A stretch of DNA of 64,000 nucleotides from Novosphingobium resinovorum (GTDB lineage Bacteria > Pseudomonadota > Alphaproteobacteria > Sphingomonadales > Sphingomonadaceae): NCBI RefSeq assembly GCF_027922145.1, contig NZ_BSFC01000030.1, positions 310,001 to 374,000 on the forward strand, read 5' to 3'. The position numbers and the translations under genes are program-made. Under the pieces are notes generated by a model. The model searched no databases. It was not told the origin of the DNA and saw only the letters and a list, made by a program, of their open reading frames with translations. Within the stretch, counting starts at the first letter, position 1; each line of letters starts with the position of its first letter. Below are positions 16,168 to 23,879 of the stretch, piece by piece.

Positions 16168-16523
16168 CGGTTACCGTGATCACGCTCCTCAAGCGCCGCG
16201 AAGGCATGAGCGTCGAGGACTTCCGCGCCTACTACGAAAGCAGCCACCGCGTGATCGGCGAGAAGGTACTGGCCGGCTACGCCACGCGCTACGTGCGCCG
16301 GTTTCTCTCGCCGATGGACGGGACGGACCAGCCGTTCGATCACGACGTGGTGATGGAAATCGACTTCCCCGACGCGGCGACGCGCGATGCCTGCTTCGCC
16401 GCGCTGGGCGATCCGCAGGTCGCCGCGATGATCGCCGAGGACGAGGAAAACCTGTTTGACCGCAGCCGGGTCCGCGCCTTCACCGTGACCGAGAGTGCAT
16501 CGGTGATGCCGCCGGTTGGATAA
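16164..16523 (+). CDS. EthD-domain protein
   Basis: 119 residues in the dimeric alpha-beta barrel fold: MTVTVITLLKRREGMSVEDF, then AYYESSHRVIGEKVL. The domain is named after EthD of ethyl tert-butyl ether degradation and occurs in several degradation pathways as a small decarboxylase, isomerase or accessory protein. Translationally coupled to the upstream isomerase (ATGA). Followed by a long palindrome that probably ends the operon. Confidence 0.88.
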   Translation: MTVTVITLLKRREGMSVEDFRAYYESSHRVIGEKVLAGYATRYVRRFLSPMDGTDQPFDHDVVMEIDFPDAATRDACFAALGDPQVAAMIAEDEENLFDRSRVRAFTVTESASVMPPVG

Positions 16524-16530
16524 CCTCTTC

Positions 16531-16616
16531 CGTCATTGCGAGCGAAGCGAAGCAAAGCAATCCAGGGCCGAGCGAACCGCTCTGGATTGCTTTGCTTCGC
16601 TTCGCTTGCAATGACG
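16531..16616. repeat. Long palindromic intergenic repeat, copy 2
   Basis: Same family as 12235: CGTCATTGCGAGCGAAGCG and its complement, with an extra AAAGC unit in both arms (a compensating change that keeps pairing). It lies between convergent genes. Confidence 0.88.
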
Positions 16617-16622
16617 AAGGCG

Positions 16623-16901
16623 TCAGGCCGACTTGCGAGCGGCGCGCTCGCTGGGACGGAAACCGATCTCCGCGAGCAAGTCCATGAGACGCTGGCCGTC
16701 GGCCCGGACGCGATCGCGCCATTCCTTGTGGTCGAGGTGGCCCAGCACCGAGCGCTGGAACAACCCGGCTTCCCGCACGGCATCGCGGAGCAGGGCGGCG
16801 GGCACAGCATCGGCGTCCACCGTGCCGCTCTCGATGGCACGGATCTCGACGACGCGCGCCACCTGCTGGGCACGACTGCGGTTGAGGGTGTTCATATCCA
16901 C
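16623..16901 (-). CDS. Hypothetical small protein, 92 residues
   Basis: Not recognised. The product begins MDMNTLNRSRAQQVARVVE and ends FRPSERAARKSA. It is rich in Arg, Asp and Ala, predicted helical and soluble, without signal peptide or Cys. Two Met near the start make the exact start uncertain. It lies downstream of the VOC gene on the same strand after about 155 bases that contain a perfect palindrome. Codon use matches neighbours. Confidence 0.6.
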   Translation of the reverse strand: MDMNTLNRSRAQQVARVVEIRAIESGTVDADAVPAALLRDAVREAGLFQRSVLGHLDHKEWRDRVRADGQRLMDLLAEIGFRPSERAARKSA

Positions 16902-17032
16902 GTTTCAGGCTCCCGGGCGGGGGCGGCGTCGCGACCGATACCGCGCTGTCTCTCAATCCGGGAACACGGCCGGGCCGATTAAGTTTCGGTTCATCCGGCG
17001 AATTAGGGCTTCGCGTTGAAATTTTTTCCTTT

Positions 17033-17050
17033 GCGTTCAAATGTGAACGC
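17033..17050. promoter_or_regulatory. Perfect palindrome downstream of VOC gene
   Basis: GCGTTCA-AATG-TGAACGC lies 7 bases after the VOC gene stop and 132 bases before the 92-residue gene. Either a terminator hairpin of the SDR/VOC operon or an operator for the small gene. A related half-site CGCGTTGAA lies about 20 bases away. Confidence 0.4.
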
Positions 17051-17056
17051 GGAAAG

Positions 17057-17539
17057 TCAGGCGTGGATCTCCAGAATCTCGAAGACATTGCCGAAGAAGT
17101 CGCGGCAATAGGTTCCGGCATAGCCGTGTTTCACGCCGCTCGCATCGATGGTGATGCCCTCCATCGCGGGCGGCGTGTGCACCGGCAGGCCCGCCGCGAC
17201 GATCCGTTCGTGGACGGCAAGGACGTCCTCCACTTGCAGCGCCATATGGGTATAGCCGTATTCGTTGACGCCCCGGCGCGGGTCCTGCGGTGCCTGCTTC
17301 GGGGCGTCGTACTGGAAGACCTCGATCTGGAGATTGCCGAGGCGGCAGAAGAACTGGTTGGCGGCGCTGCCCTTGAGACCCACCACTTCGTCGATGAAGG
17401 GGTTGTCGGACCAGCTCAGCGGCTCGACTTCCTCGACCGCGCCGAGGATCTCGAGGTAGAATTCACGTGCCTTGCCCAGATCGGGCACCGAGACGCCGAT
17501 ATGGTGGACGCCGATGACGCCGGGCAGTTTCTGGGCCAT
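17057..17539 (-). CDS. VOC family protein (glyoxalase/dioxygenase fold)
   Basis: 160 residues, two beta-alpha-beta-beta-beta modules. Likely metal ligands are the His in GVHHIGVSV, Glu in LQIEVFQY, His in YTHMALQV and Glu in FEILEIHA. This matches glyoxalase I / methylmalonyl-CoA epimerase-type VOC proteins. It is the last enzyme of a minus-strand operon with three SDRs (gap of 16 bases to the next). Reaction unknown; an epimerase or ring-cleavage role is possible. Confidence 0.88.
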   Translation of the reverse strand: MAQKLPGVIGVHHIGVSVPDLGKAREFYLEILGAVEEVEPLSWSDNPFIDEVVGLKGSAANQFFCRLGNLQIEVFQYDAPKQAPQDPRRGVNEYGYTHMALQVEDVLAVHERIVAAGLPVHTPPAMEGITIDASGVKHGYAGTYCRDFFGNVFEILEIHA

Positions 17540-17555
17540 GCTCCGCTCCTCCTTT

Positions 17556-18335
17556 TCAGACCTGGCTGAACCCGCCGTCCATCACCAGTTCGTCGCAGGT
17601 CATGAAGCTGGACGCGCTGGAGGCGAGGAACACCACGCCGCCCGCCATTTCCTCCGGTTTGCCGAGGCGGCCGATCGGGTGCGCGACGTTCATCGCCGCG
17701 ATCGAGGCTTCGCGCGAAGGCGCAGCGCCAAGCTCGATATAGCGGTCCATGATCGAGCCCAGCATCGGCGTGTCGATCCCGCCGGGGTGCACCGAGTTGA
17801 CGCGGATGTTGTACTTGAGCGCGGCGAACTCTGCGCCCAGGCACTTCGAAAGCATCTTGATCGCGGCCTTGCTGACGCAATAGGCGGCATTGAACGCCGC
17901 GCCGCGCAGGCCGCCGACGCTCGAGAAGTTGATGACCGAGGCGCCCGAGGCCCGCGCCTTACCGCCTTCCTGCAGCAGGCCCAGCATGACCTGCGTGCCG
18001 ATGATCGCCGAGTCGACGTTGATGGCGTTGACCTTGTGGAACTCGGAGAGCGGGGTGTCCTCGAACTTGGTCACGATCGAGAAGCCCGCGTTGTTCACCA
18101 GTGCATCGAGGCGGCCGTATTTTTCGCGCACCAGCGCCTCCACCGCGCGCCAGTCGGCCTCGCTGGTGACGTCGTGCCTGAGGTAGTGGTCGGCGCCTTC
18201 GATGTCTGCGCTTTCCTTGAGGTCGGTGGCGATCACGGTGGCGCCGGCGGCCTTCATGGCCTTGACGATCTCGCGGCCGATGCCGCCGGCGGCGCCGGTG
18301 ACGACGGCGATCACGTCGGGAAGGGCGATGGTCAT
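17556..18335 (-). CDS. SDR family oxidoreductase
   Basis: 259 residues with TGAAGGIG, NNAGFS, Ser in INFSSVGG and Tyr/Lys in YCVSK. ATDL after strand 2 indicates NAD(H). The start at MTIALPDVIAVVTG is supported by GGGAGAGAC upstream. Middle of the minus operon 20018-17057. Closely similar in pattern to the two SDRs upstream, suggesting duplicated dehydrogenases for several hydroxyl groups. Confidence 0.92.
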   Translation of the reverse strand: MTIALPDVIAVVTGAAGGIGREIVKAMKAAGATVIATDLKESADIEGADHYLRHDVTSEADWRAVEALVREKYGRLDALVNNAGFSIVTKFEDTPLSEFHKVNAINVDSAIIGTQVMLGLLQEGGKARASGASVINFSSVGGLRGAAFNAAYCVSKAAIKMLSKCLGAEFAALKYNIRVNSVHPGGIDTPMLGSIMDRYIELGAAPSREASIAAMNVAHPIGRLGKPEEMAGGVVFLASSASSFMTCDELVMDGGFSQV

Positions 18336-18362
18336 GGTCTTGTCTCTCCCAAGGGCCTCTGT

Positions 18363-18422
18363 GTGCCGCTGTGGTGGGGTTATGGTATCGCTAGGTGCCG
18401 TTGAGTGCCGCTTTGTGCCGCT
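18363..18422. promoter_or_regulatory. Four GTGCCG(C/T)T direct repeats, three phased by 10 bases
   Basis: Copies start at 18363, 18395, 18405 and 18415 in the 85-base gap between two SDR genes; the last overlaps the upstream gene's stop. The helical-turn spacing suggests protein binding on one DNA face, or simple slippage expansion. Confidence 0.35.
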
Positions 18423-19242
18423 ATTGCGCGGTCCAGCCGCCATCGATGACAAGCTCGCCGCCGGTCATGTACGAACTGTCTGAGGACGCGAGGAAATAGA
18501 CCGCGCTGGCCAGTTCCGCAGGGTCCGCCAGTCGCCCAATCGGGGTCTTGCTGGACATCAGATCGACCAGATCCTGCGCCTTGCTGGCGACGCCCTTGTC
18601 CACCCAGCGCTGGAACCCTTCCTTGAGGAGCGGGGTCAGAACGAAGCCGGGATGCAGCGAATTGGCGCGGATCGGCATCTTCTTTTCGGCGAATTCCAGC
18701 GCGATCGACTTGGTGAACAGCCGCACCGCGCCCTTGCTGGCGTTGTAGCCCGAAACCTCGCTCATGCCGACGAGGCCCATGATCGAACTGACGTTGATGA
18801 TCGAGGCGCCGCCCCGGAAATCCGCCCCGCTCGCGGCCATCAGCGGCACGAACGTCCGCACGCCGAGGAACACGCCATCGACGTTGATGCTCATGATCCG
18901 GCGCCAGCCCTCAAGCGAGGTCTCGGCCACCGGGCCGGTCAGGTCGATGCCCGCATTGTTGACCAGAATGTGCAGTTTTCCGTGCCTTTCGGTCACGGCG
19001 GCGAGCACTTTGGCCCAGTCGTCCTCGCTGGCGACATTGGCGCTGACGTAGCTGGCGGCCTGCCCCAGACGGGCGAGCGTGGCGCTGGCATACTCGGTGT
19101 CCGGCGCCTCGAGGTCGGTCAGGACCACTTCCGCGCCTTCGGCCAGGAACCGCTCGACACAGGCGAGGCCGATGCCGCGAAGCCCGCCGGAAACCAGCGC
19201 TACGCGGCCCTTCAGCCGCTGCGAACCCAGTTCCTCGCTCAT
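18421..19242 (-). CDS. SDR family oxidoreductase
   Basis: 273 residues: SGGLRGIG cofactor loop, TDLEAP after strand 2 (NAD preference), NNAGID, Ser in INVSSIMG and Tyr/Lys in YNASK. A roughly 20-residue insertion after the active site (ending DLMSSKTP) is seen in hydroxysteroid- and cyclohexanol-type SDRs. The ATG overlaps the upstream SDR stop by four bases. Confidence 0.92.
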   Translation of the reverse strand: MSEELGSQRLKGRVALVSGGLRGIGLACVERFLAEGAEVVLTDLEAPDTEYASATLARLGQAASYVSANVASEDDWAKVLAAVTERHGKLHILVNNAGIDLTGPVAETSLEGWRRIMSINVDGVFLGVRTFVPLMAASGADFRGGASIINVSSIMGLVGMSEVSGYNASKGAVRLFTKSIALEFAEKKMPIRANSLHPGFVLTPLLKEGFQRWVDKGVASKAQDLVDLMSSKTPIGRLADPAELASAVYFLASSDSSYMTGGELVIDGGWTAQ

Positions 19243-20018
19243 ACGCCGTTCATCCCTGCGGTGGACGCGCCGTCCATGGTGAATTCGCTTCCCGAACAGA
19301 ACCTTGCCTCATCGCTTGCAAGCCAAGCGACCATCCCGGCGACTTCCTCCACGGCGGCCATGCGGCCCATCGGAGACAGGCCCTCGTAGGCGGCGCGGGT
19401 GGCGACGGGGTCGCCCGATTTCTCGATCAGGTTCACGATCAGGGCGGTCTCGACGACGCCCGGCAGCACGGCGTTGACGCGGATGCCGTACTTCTGGTTG
19501 CCCGAATGCACCGCCGACGCCTTGACCAGCGCGATCACGGCGGCCTTCGACACCGAATAGGCCACGAAGTTGCCCATCGCCCGGTGCGCGTTCATCGAGG
19601 AGTTGACGATGATCGAGCCGACCGGCCCTTCCGGGTTCTTCGCCATGGCCCGCATCGCGTGCTGCACGGTGAGCATGACGCCGGTGAGGTTGACCCCCAT
19701 GACGTTGTTCCAGCCTTCGATCGAGATGCTCTCGATGCTGCCGTCGCCGCTTTCGGTCCCGGCATTGGCGAAGGCGATGTCGAGCCGCCCGTGCTTTTCG
19801 AGGATCTGTGCGATCAGGCCGTCCCACGCCGCCGCGTCGGTGACGTTGTGCTTCACGAACTCGGCCCCGGTCGCGGCGCACAGCGCATCCGCCGCCGCTT
19901 GGTTGGAGCCGGTGAAAATGACTTTAGCCCCGTCGGCGCACAGACGCTCGACAGTGCCGGCGCCGATGCCGGAGGTTCCTCCGGTGACCAGCGCCACCTT
20001 GCCTTCAAGCCGCTTCAC
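19239..20018 (-). CDS. SDR family oxidoreductase (GTG start)
   Basis: 259 residues beginning at GTG (VKRLEGKVALVTGGTSGIG), preceded by GGGAGAATGCC. ANAGTE replaces NNAG; Ser is in IIVNSSMN and Tyr/Lys in YSVSK. FTGSN after strand 2 lacks the Asp, suggesting NADP(H). First gene of the minus operon and divergent from a Rieske oxygenase over 145 bases. The frame continues upstream without homology. Confidence 0.9.
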   Translation of the reverse strand: MKRLEGKVALVTGGTSGIGAGTVERLCADGAKVIFTGSNQAAADALCAATGAEFVKHNVTDAAAWDGLIAQILEKHGRLDIAFANAGTESGDGSIESISIEGWNNVMGVNLTGVMLTVQHAMRAMAKNPEGPVGSIIVNSSMNAHRAMGNFVAYSVSKAAVIALVKASAVHSGNQKYGIRVNAVLPGVVETALIVNLIEKSGDPVATRAAYEGLSPMGRMAAVEEVAGMVAWLASDEARFCSGSEFTMDGASTAGMNGV

Positions 20019-20090
20019 GGCATTCTCCCGATTACTATCCCGGCCAACATGGCCCATCCGCGCCGCTCCACAACCTATGATTTTGAGCAA

Positions 20091-20120
20091 GGTGACTTGT
20101 GGTGCAGCGGGGTGCAGAAA
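20091..20120. promoter_or_regulatory. Phased GGTG direct repeats in divergent promoter
   Basis: GGTGACTTGT, GGTGCAGCGG and GGTGCAGAAA start at 20091, 20101 and 20111, 44-73 bases before the Rieske start. Same 10-base phasing as at 18395. Candidate activator or repressor site. Confidence 0.35.
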
Positions 20121-20163
20121 TGGCGACAAACAGGGAAATGCGTTCTTGGGAGATTGAACGACC

Positions 20164-21609
20164 ATGGCCGATCGAGATCCGGAAATCGCCGGAAAGCTGG
20201 GTGAAGACCGCAGCGAAGGCATAAGCTGGGCGGAACTGATGGCGCAGGATTCGCGCACTCCGCCTGCGATTCTGACTGACGAGAGCTATACGTACCGCGG
20301 TTCGGAGGCGATTCCCGCCGAGCGTTACACCAGCGAGGCATTCGCCAAGCTCGAACGCGAGCGGATGTGGCCCTACGTGTGGCAGTTCGTCGCGCGCGAG
20401 GAAGACCTGCCCGATCCGGGCGACTTCATCGTCTATGAGAACGCGGGCCGTTCGTACCTCGTCAGCCGTCAGGACGACGGCTCGATCCGGGCGATGCACA
20501 ACGTCTGCCTCCACCGTGGCCGCAAGCTGCGCACCGAGGAAGGCGCGGCCGACAAGTTCGTTTGCCCGTTCCATGGCTTTGCTTGGAAGAAGGACGGCAG
20601 CTTCGATTCGATGCCCTGCCAGTGGGACTTCCCGCACCTCGCCGAAAAGGATCTCGACCTGCCCGCCGCCGAAGTCGGCCGCTGGTCGGGCTACGTCTTC
20701 ATCCGTGAGGAATCGGGCGGCCCGAGCCTCGAGGAATTTCTCGCCCCGCTGCCCGAGCACTTCAAGCGCTGGCGGCATGAGGAATGTGCCAGCGTCATGC
20801 GCGTGGCCAAGGAAGTGCCGGCCAACTGGAAGGTGGTGATGGAGGCTTTCATGGAAGCCTGGCACACCATCGTCACGCACCCGCAGCTGCTGCCGTTCAC
20901 CGGCGATTCCAACGCCGCCTACTGGACCTGGGGCGACAACGTGAACGTCAACCTCGTGCCCTTCGGCGTGATGAGCCCGCACATCGCGGAAGGGCAGGGC
21001 GAGCAGTGGATCGTCGACGAGTTCATCAAGTACAACGGTCGTTCGGGTGACAACTACGAGGGTGAGGCCCACACCAACCCGATGGCGATCAAGGTGCCCG
21101 AGGGCATGACCGCTCGCGCCGCGCTGGGCGCCGCCATGCGCGCGGCCTATACCGAGAGCACCGGCTACGACCATGCCGACGCGACCGACGCCGAGCTGCT
21201 CGACGGACTCGTCTACAACGTGTTCCCGAACTTCGCGCCTTGGGGCGGGTACATGCCGAACATCGTCTACAACTGGCTGCCCGGCAAGACGCCCGACACC
21301 TGCATCATGGAAGTCCGCATCCTCGCGCGCATTCCCAAGGGCCAGCCGATCCCGCGCGGCGCGCCGCTGAAGATGCTGCGGCTCGACCAGAAGTGGACCG
21401 AGGCGCCGGAACTCGGCATTCTGGGCGACGTGTTCGAGCAGGACATGGATAACCTGCCTTACGTGCAGGACGGCCTCCATGCCTCGAAGAACGGCAAGGT
21501 GAACCTCGGCAACTATCAGGAAATCCGCATCCGCCAGTTCCAGGACACGATGATGAAGTACATCGTCGGCGACCTTGGGGGCGACCTCGGCGGGGCTCCG
21601 AAGGCATGA
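20164..21609 (+). CDS. Rieske non-heme iron oxygenase, alpha subunit
   Basis: 481 residues. The Rieske motif is CLHRGRKL near residue 117 with CPFHGFAW about 17 residues on. The mononuclear iron region is EAFMEAWHTIVTHP near residue 235. Longer than the Rieske protein at 14 kb, so the two probably act at different steps. Terminal hydroxylase of a ring-oxidising pathway; electron-transfer partners are not encoded nearby. It overlaps the ThuA-like gene by four bases. Confidence 0.93.
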   Translation: MADRDPEIAGKLGEDRSEGISWAELMAQDSRTPPAILTDESYTYRGSEAIPAERYTSEAFAKLERERMWPYVWQFVAREEDLPDPGDFIVYENAGRSYLVSRQDDGSIRAMHNVCLHRGRKLRTEEGAADKFVCPFHGFAWKKDGSFDSMPCQWDFPHLAEKDLDLPAAEVGRWSGYVFIREESGGPSLEEFLAPLPEHFKRWRHEECASVMRVAKEVPANWKVVMEAFMEAWHTIVTHPQLLPFTGDSNAAYWTWGDNVNVNLVPFGVMSPHIAEGQGEQWIVDEFIKYNGRSGDNYEGEAHTNPMAIKVPEGMTARAALGAAMRAAYTESTGYDHADATDAELLDGLVYNVFPNFAPWGGYMPNIVYNWLPGKTPDTCIMEVRILARIPKGQPIPRGAPLKMLRLDQKWTEAPELGILGDVFEQDMDNLPYVQDGLHASKNGKVNLGNYQEIRIRQFQDTMMKYIVGDLGGDLGGAPKA

Positions 21610-22382
21610 GTGAGGCTGAAGGCGCGCATCCGCCGCGCATAAACTGCGCCCTCATCTGCGGCGGCGTGTGGCACGACATGGACTTCGCGCGGCTGGAGCT
21701 TCTGAAGCTCCTCGCCGAAGACCCCAGCGTGCGCACCCGCGTGTTTGAGGATTACGAGAACCTCGACGCGCTGCGGCAGGCGGACATCCTCATCACCTAT
21801 ACCTGCGACGTCACGCCCTCGCTGGCGGCGCAGGAGGTGCTGCGCGACTGGCTGAAGGCGGGCGGGCGCTGGCATGCGCTGCACGGCACCAACTCGGTGC
21901 TGCGCCTGCTTTCCGAAGGGCCGGACAAGGGCCTTTGGGACGCCCCGCGCTGGGCGCCGCTGTTCATGGACATGCTGGGTTCGCAGTTCATCTCGCACCC
22001 GCCGATCGCCCCTTACACGGTGACCGTGGCCGATCCCGGCCATCCGCTGGTGGAGGGGATCGAGCCGTTCGAGACAACCGACGAACTCTACCACATGGAA
22101 ACGCACGGCCACCTGCACGTCCTGCTGGAAACCGATTGCACGGTGGAGGGTACCGGCTTCGTCGAAGCGGCCGATGCACTCGGCAAGCAGCCGGTGATGT
22201 ACCTCAAGGATCACGGCAAGGGCGCTGTGCTCTACAACACGCTGGGCCATTGCCGGGGACACTACGATCTCCAGCCGATGCTCGACTGGTGGCCGACGGT
22301 GGACCGCTGCGCGTGGGATCTCCCGGTGTTCTACGAATTGCTGCGCCGGGGCATCGCCTGGCTCAAGCAGGGCGGGAAGTGA
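21606..22382 (+). CDS. ThuA-like (glutamine amidotransferase-like fold) protein
   Basis: 258 residues. CALICGGVWHDMDFARLELL, WHALHGTNS and ELYHMETHG-type segments fit the ThuA/trehalose-utilisation family, a class I amidotransferase-like fold without the catalytic Cys. Known ThuA proteins take part in 3-keto-sugar metabolism. Here it is coupled to a Rieske oxygenase, so a different small-molecule role is likely. The hairpin at 22388 follows the stop directly. Confidence 0.82.
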   Translation: MSEAEGAHPPRINCALICGGVWHDMDFARLELLKLLAEDPSVRTRVFEDYENLDALRQADILITYTCDVTPSLAAQEVLRDWLKAGGRWHALHGTNSVLRLLSEGPDKGLWDAPRWAPLFMDMLGSQFISHPPIAPYTVTVADPGHPLVEGIEPFETTDELYHMETHGHLHVLLETDCTVEGTGFVEAADALGKQPVMYLKDHGKGAVLYNTLGHCRGHYDLQPMLDWWPTVDRCAWDLPVFYELLRRGIAWLKQGGK

Positions 22383-22387
22383 GACGC

Positions 22388-22411
22388 GGCGCCGGGGTCT
22401 GCCCCGGCGCC
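22388..22411. terminator. Bidirectional hairpin between convergent genes
   Basis: GGCGCCGGGG and CCCCGGCGCC form a perfect 10-base stem with a TCTG loop, between the ThuA-like gene (+) and the NTF2-like gene (-). Confidence 0.7.
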
Positions 22412-22418
22412 GTCCCGC

Positions 22419-22901
22419 TCAATCGACCTTGAACGGAAGCGCTCCGGTTTCATCCGACCGCGTCGGCCACAGGATAGTCAGAGCGATCCGGGCGAACTTC
22501 CAGCGGCCGTGCTGCCGGACGTAGTGGTCGTCGTAGCGGCCGATCAGCAGCAGCGGGTTCGCCTCCCCGCCCGGCGTGACGATGGCCGAGCCCGTATGCT
22601 GGCGCGTGACGAGGTCCAGCAACAGGCAATGCCCGCGCGCGGTGTCAGGTCCAGTCAGCTCGATGGCGTGATTGGCGACGTAATGCAGCGTCTCCAGCGG
22701 CGCGCGCAGGTGCTTCCAGTGCTGGCGATAGAGGCCGAGCACCGCGTCGATGCCTTCGTAGGGCTCCGGAAACTCGCATAGGATGTCGTCGGCGAAATTG
22801 CGGCGCACCGCAGCCTCGTCCATCGAGTCGAAGGCGGTCGAGTAATCCACGCGAAGCTGGCGGATTCCCTCGCGTGCGATCAGGTCTTCAAGAGTCATCA
22901 T
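22419..22901 (-). CDS. NTF2-like (SnoaL-type) protein
   Basis: 160 residues. MTLEDLIAREGIRQLRVDYS followed by a tryptophan/arginine-lined cone (GRYDDHYVRQHGRWKFARIA) is the SnoaL-like/ring-hydroxylating beta-subunit fold. Members act as dehydratases, isomerases (ketosteroid isomerase type) or small oxygenase subunits. It could supply the missing beta subunit of a Rieske enzyme, but sequence alone cannot tell. It follows the TetR gene on the same strand with a 16-base gap. Confidence 0.85.
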   Translation of the reverse strand: MMTLEDLIAREGIRQLRVDYSTAFDSMDEAAVRRNFADDILCEFPEPYEGIDAVLGLYRQHWKHLRAPLETLHYVANHAIELTGPDTARGHCLLLDLVTRQHTGSAIVTPGGEANPLLLIGRYDDHYVRQHGRWKFARIALTILWPTRSDETGALPFKVD

Positions 22902-22917
22902 CTTCTCCCGCTTGTGA

Positions 22918-23628
22918 TTATTCTTTGGTCGAGGCGCGCTTGAGGCGGGCGATCTTCTTCTGGATCGCTGCCAGCTTGCGCATGTAGGTCTCGCGAATGT
23001 CGCCGGTCAGCAGCAGCGCCGCGCTCTGCAGGAAGCAGGCGTGCAGCTCGGCGCGGCACTGGTCACCCGCGCACTGGCCCAGCGACCAGCGGCGGTAGAC
23101 CACGAATTCGTGCATGACGTGGGTATCGACCAGCGAGGCGAGGTCGAGATCATCGCGCACGTGGCCTTTGGCGCGCTGCAGGTCCAGCCACCCCGAGAAG
23201 CGCGTGTGCGCCACCGAGGTCAGTTCCCGCACTTCCAGTTCGCGCGGTTCGGGCGCGAAGACGAAGTCGATCACCACCCGGGCGTAGAGACTGTCGCGCT
23301 CAAGCTCGCTGACCATCCAGTCGAGTTCGCGGAACACCACCTCCAGCGTGTAAGTCGCACCGCGCCGGGCGATGTGTTCGCGCACCTCGACCATGCGATC
23401 GACGACGGTGGCGCTGATGACGCCGTCCTTGTCGCCGAACAAGCGGTAGAGCGTGCGCTGGGCCACCCCGGCGTCCTCTGACAGCCGCCGGATCGTCAGC
23501 GCCGCGACCCCGCCTTCGCCCAGGATGCGGTGTGCGGTGTCGACGATGCGCGCGCGCCGCTCCGTCATGGCCGGGCTGGTATAGCGGCGGCGAATCACGG
23601 GCGCTTTTTTCGCGATCACGTCTTGCAT
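22918..23628 (-). CDS. TetR/AcrR family transcriptional regulator
   Basis: 236 residues from the ATG at 23628 (a longer TTG-started frame is possible). The N-terminal helix-turn-helix is GEGGVAALTIRRLSEDAGVA then QRTLYRLFGDKDGVI. The C-terminal ligand domain contains several Arg/Leu helices and ends in a basic tail. It lies upstream of the NTF2-like gene and divergent from a TonB receptor; a dyad at 23777 is a plausible operator. Probably represses the receptor in the absence of the catabolic substrate. Confidence 0.9.
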   Translation of the reverse strand: MQDVIAKKAPVIRRRYTSPAMTERRARIVDTAHRILGEGGVAALTIRRLSEDAGVAQRTLYRLFGDKDGVISATVVDRMVEVREHIARRGATYTLEVVFRELDWMVSELERDSLYARVVIDFVFAPEPRELEVRELTSVAHTRFSGWLDLQRAKGHVRDDLDLASLVDTHVMHEFVVYRRWSLGQCAGDQCRAELHACFLQSAALLLTGDIRETYMRKLAAIQKKIARLKRASTKE

Positions 23629-23776
23629 CGCAGCAATGCCCCCCGGCGTGGCGGTTCTCTTTTCATTACCGCGAGAAACGTGAACTTCGCCGCTGTCCAA
23701 GACAATCCCCTCCGCTCCATCACCGCTGCACTGCGGTAAAACAAATCATACATGAATGTTTTTTATGTCTTCACAA

Positions 23777-23798
23777 AAATGATCATATGTACTCATTT
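23777..23798. promoter_or_regulatory. Candidate TetR operator
   Basis: AAATGA and TCATTT arms with a 10-base spacer lie in the AT-rich gap between the divergent TetR and TonB receptor genes; 8 of 11 base pairs are symmetric. Confidence 0.4.
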
Positions 23799-23879
23799 AT
23801 GCCTGTCCGGCGAAAAAGTCGGCACGTGATTCGAACTGCCCATGACCAGACGAAGGCAGTCGGTTCGGAGGGGAAGAAC

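Noticed and set aside
20069..20102. CCACAA and TTGTGG arms upstream of the Rieske gene
   Set aside because: The spacer exceeds 20 bases and six-base arms at this distance are expected by chance.
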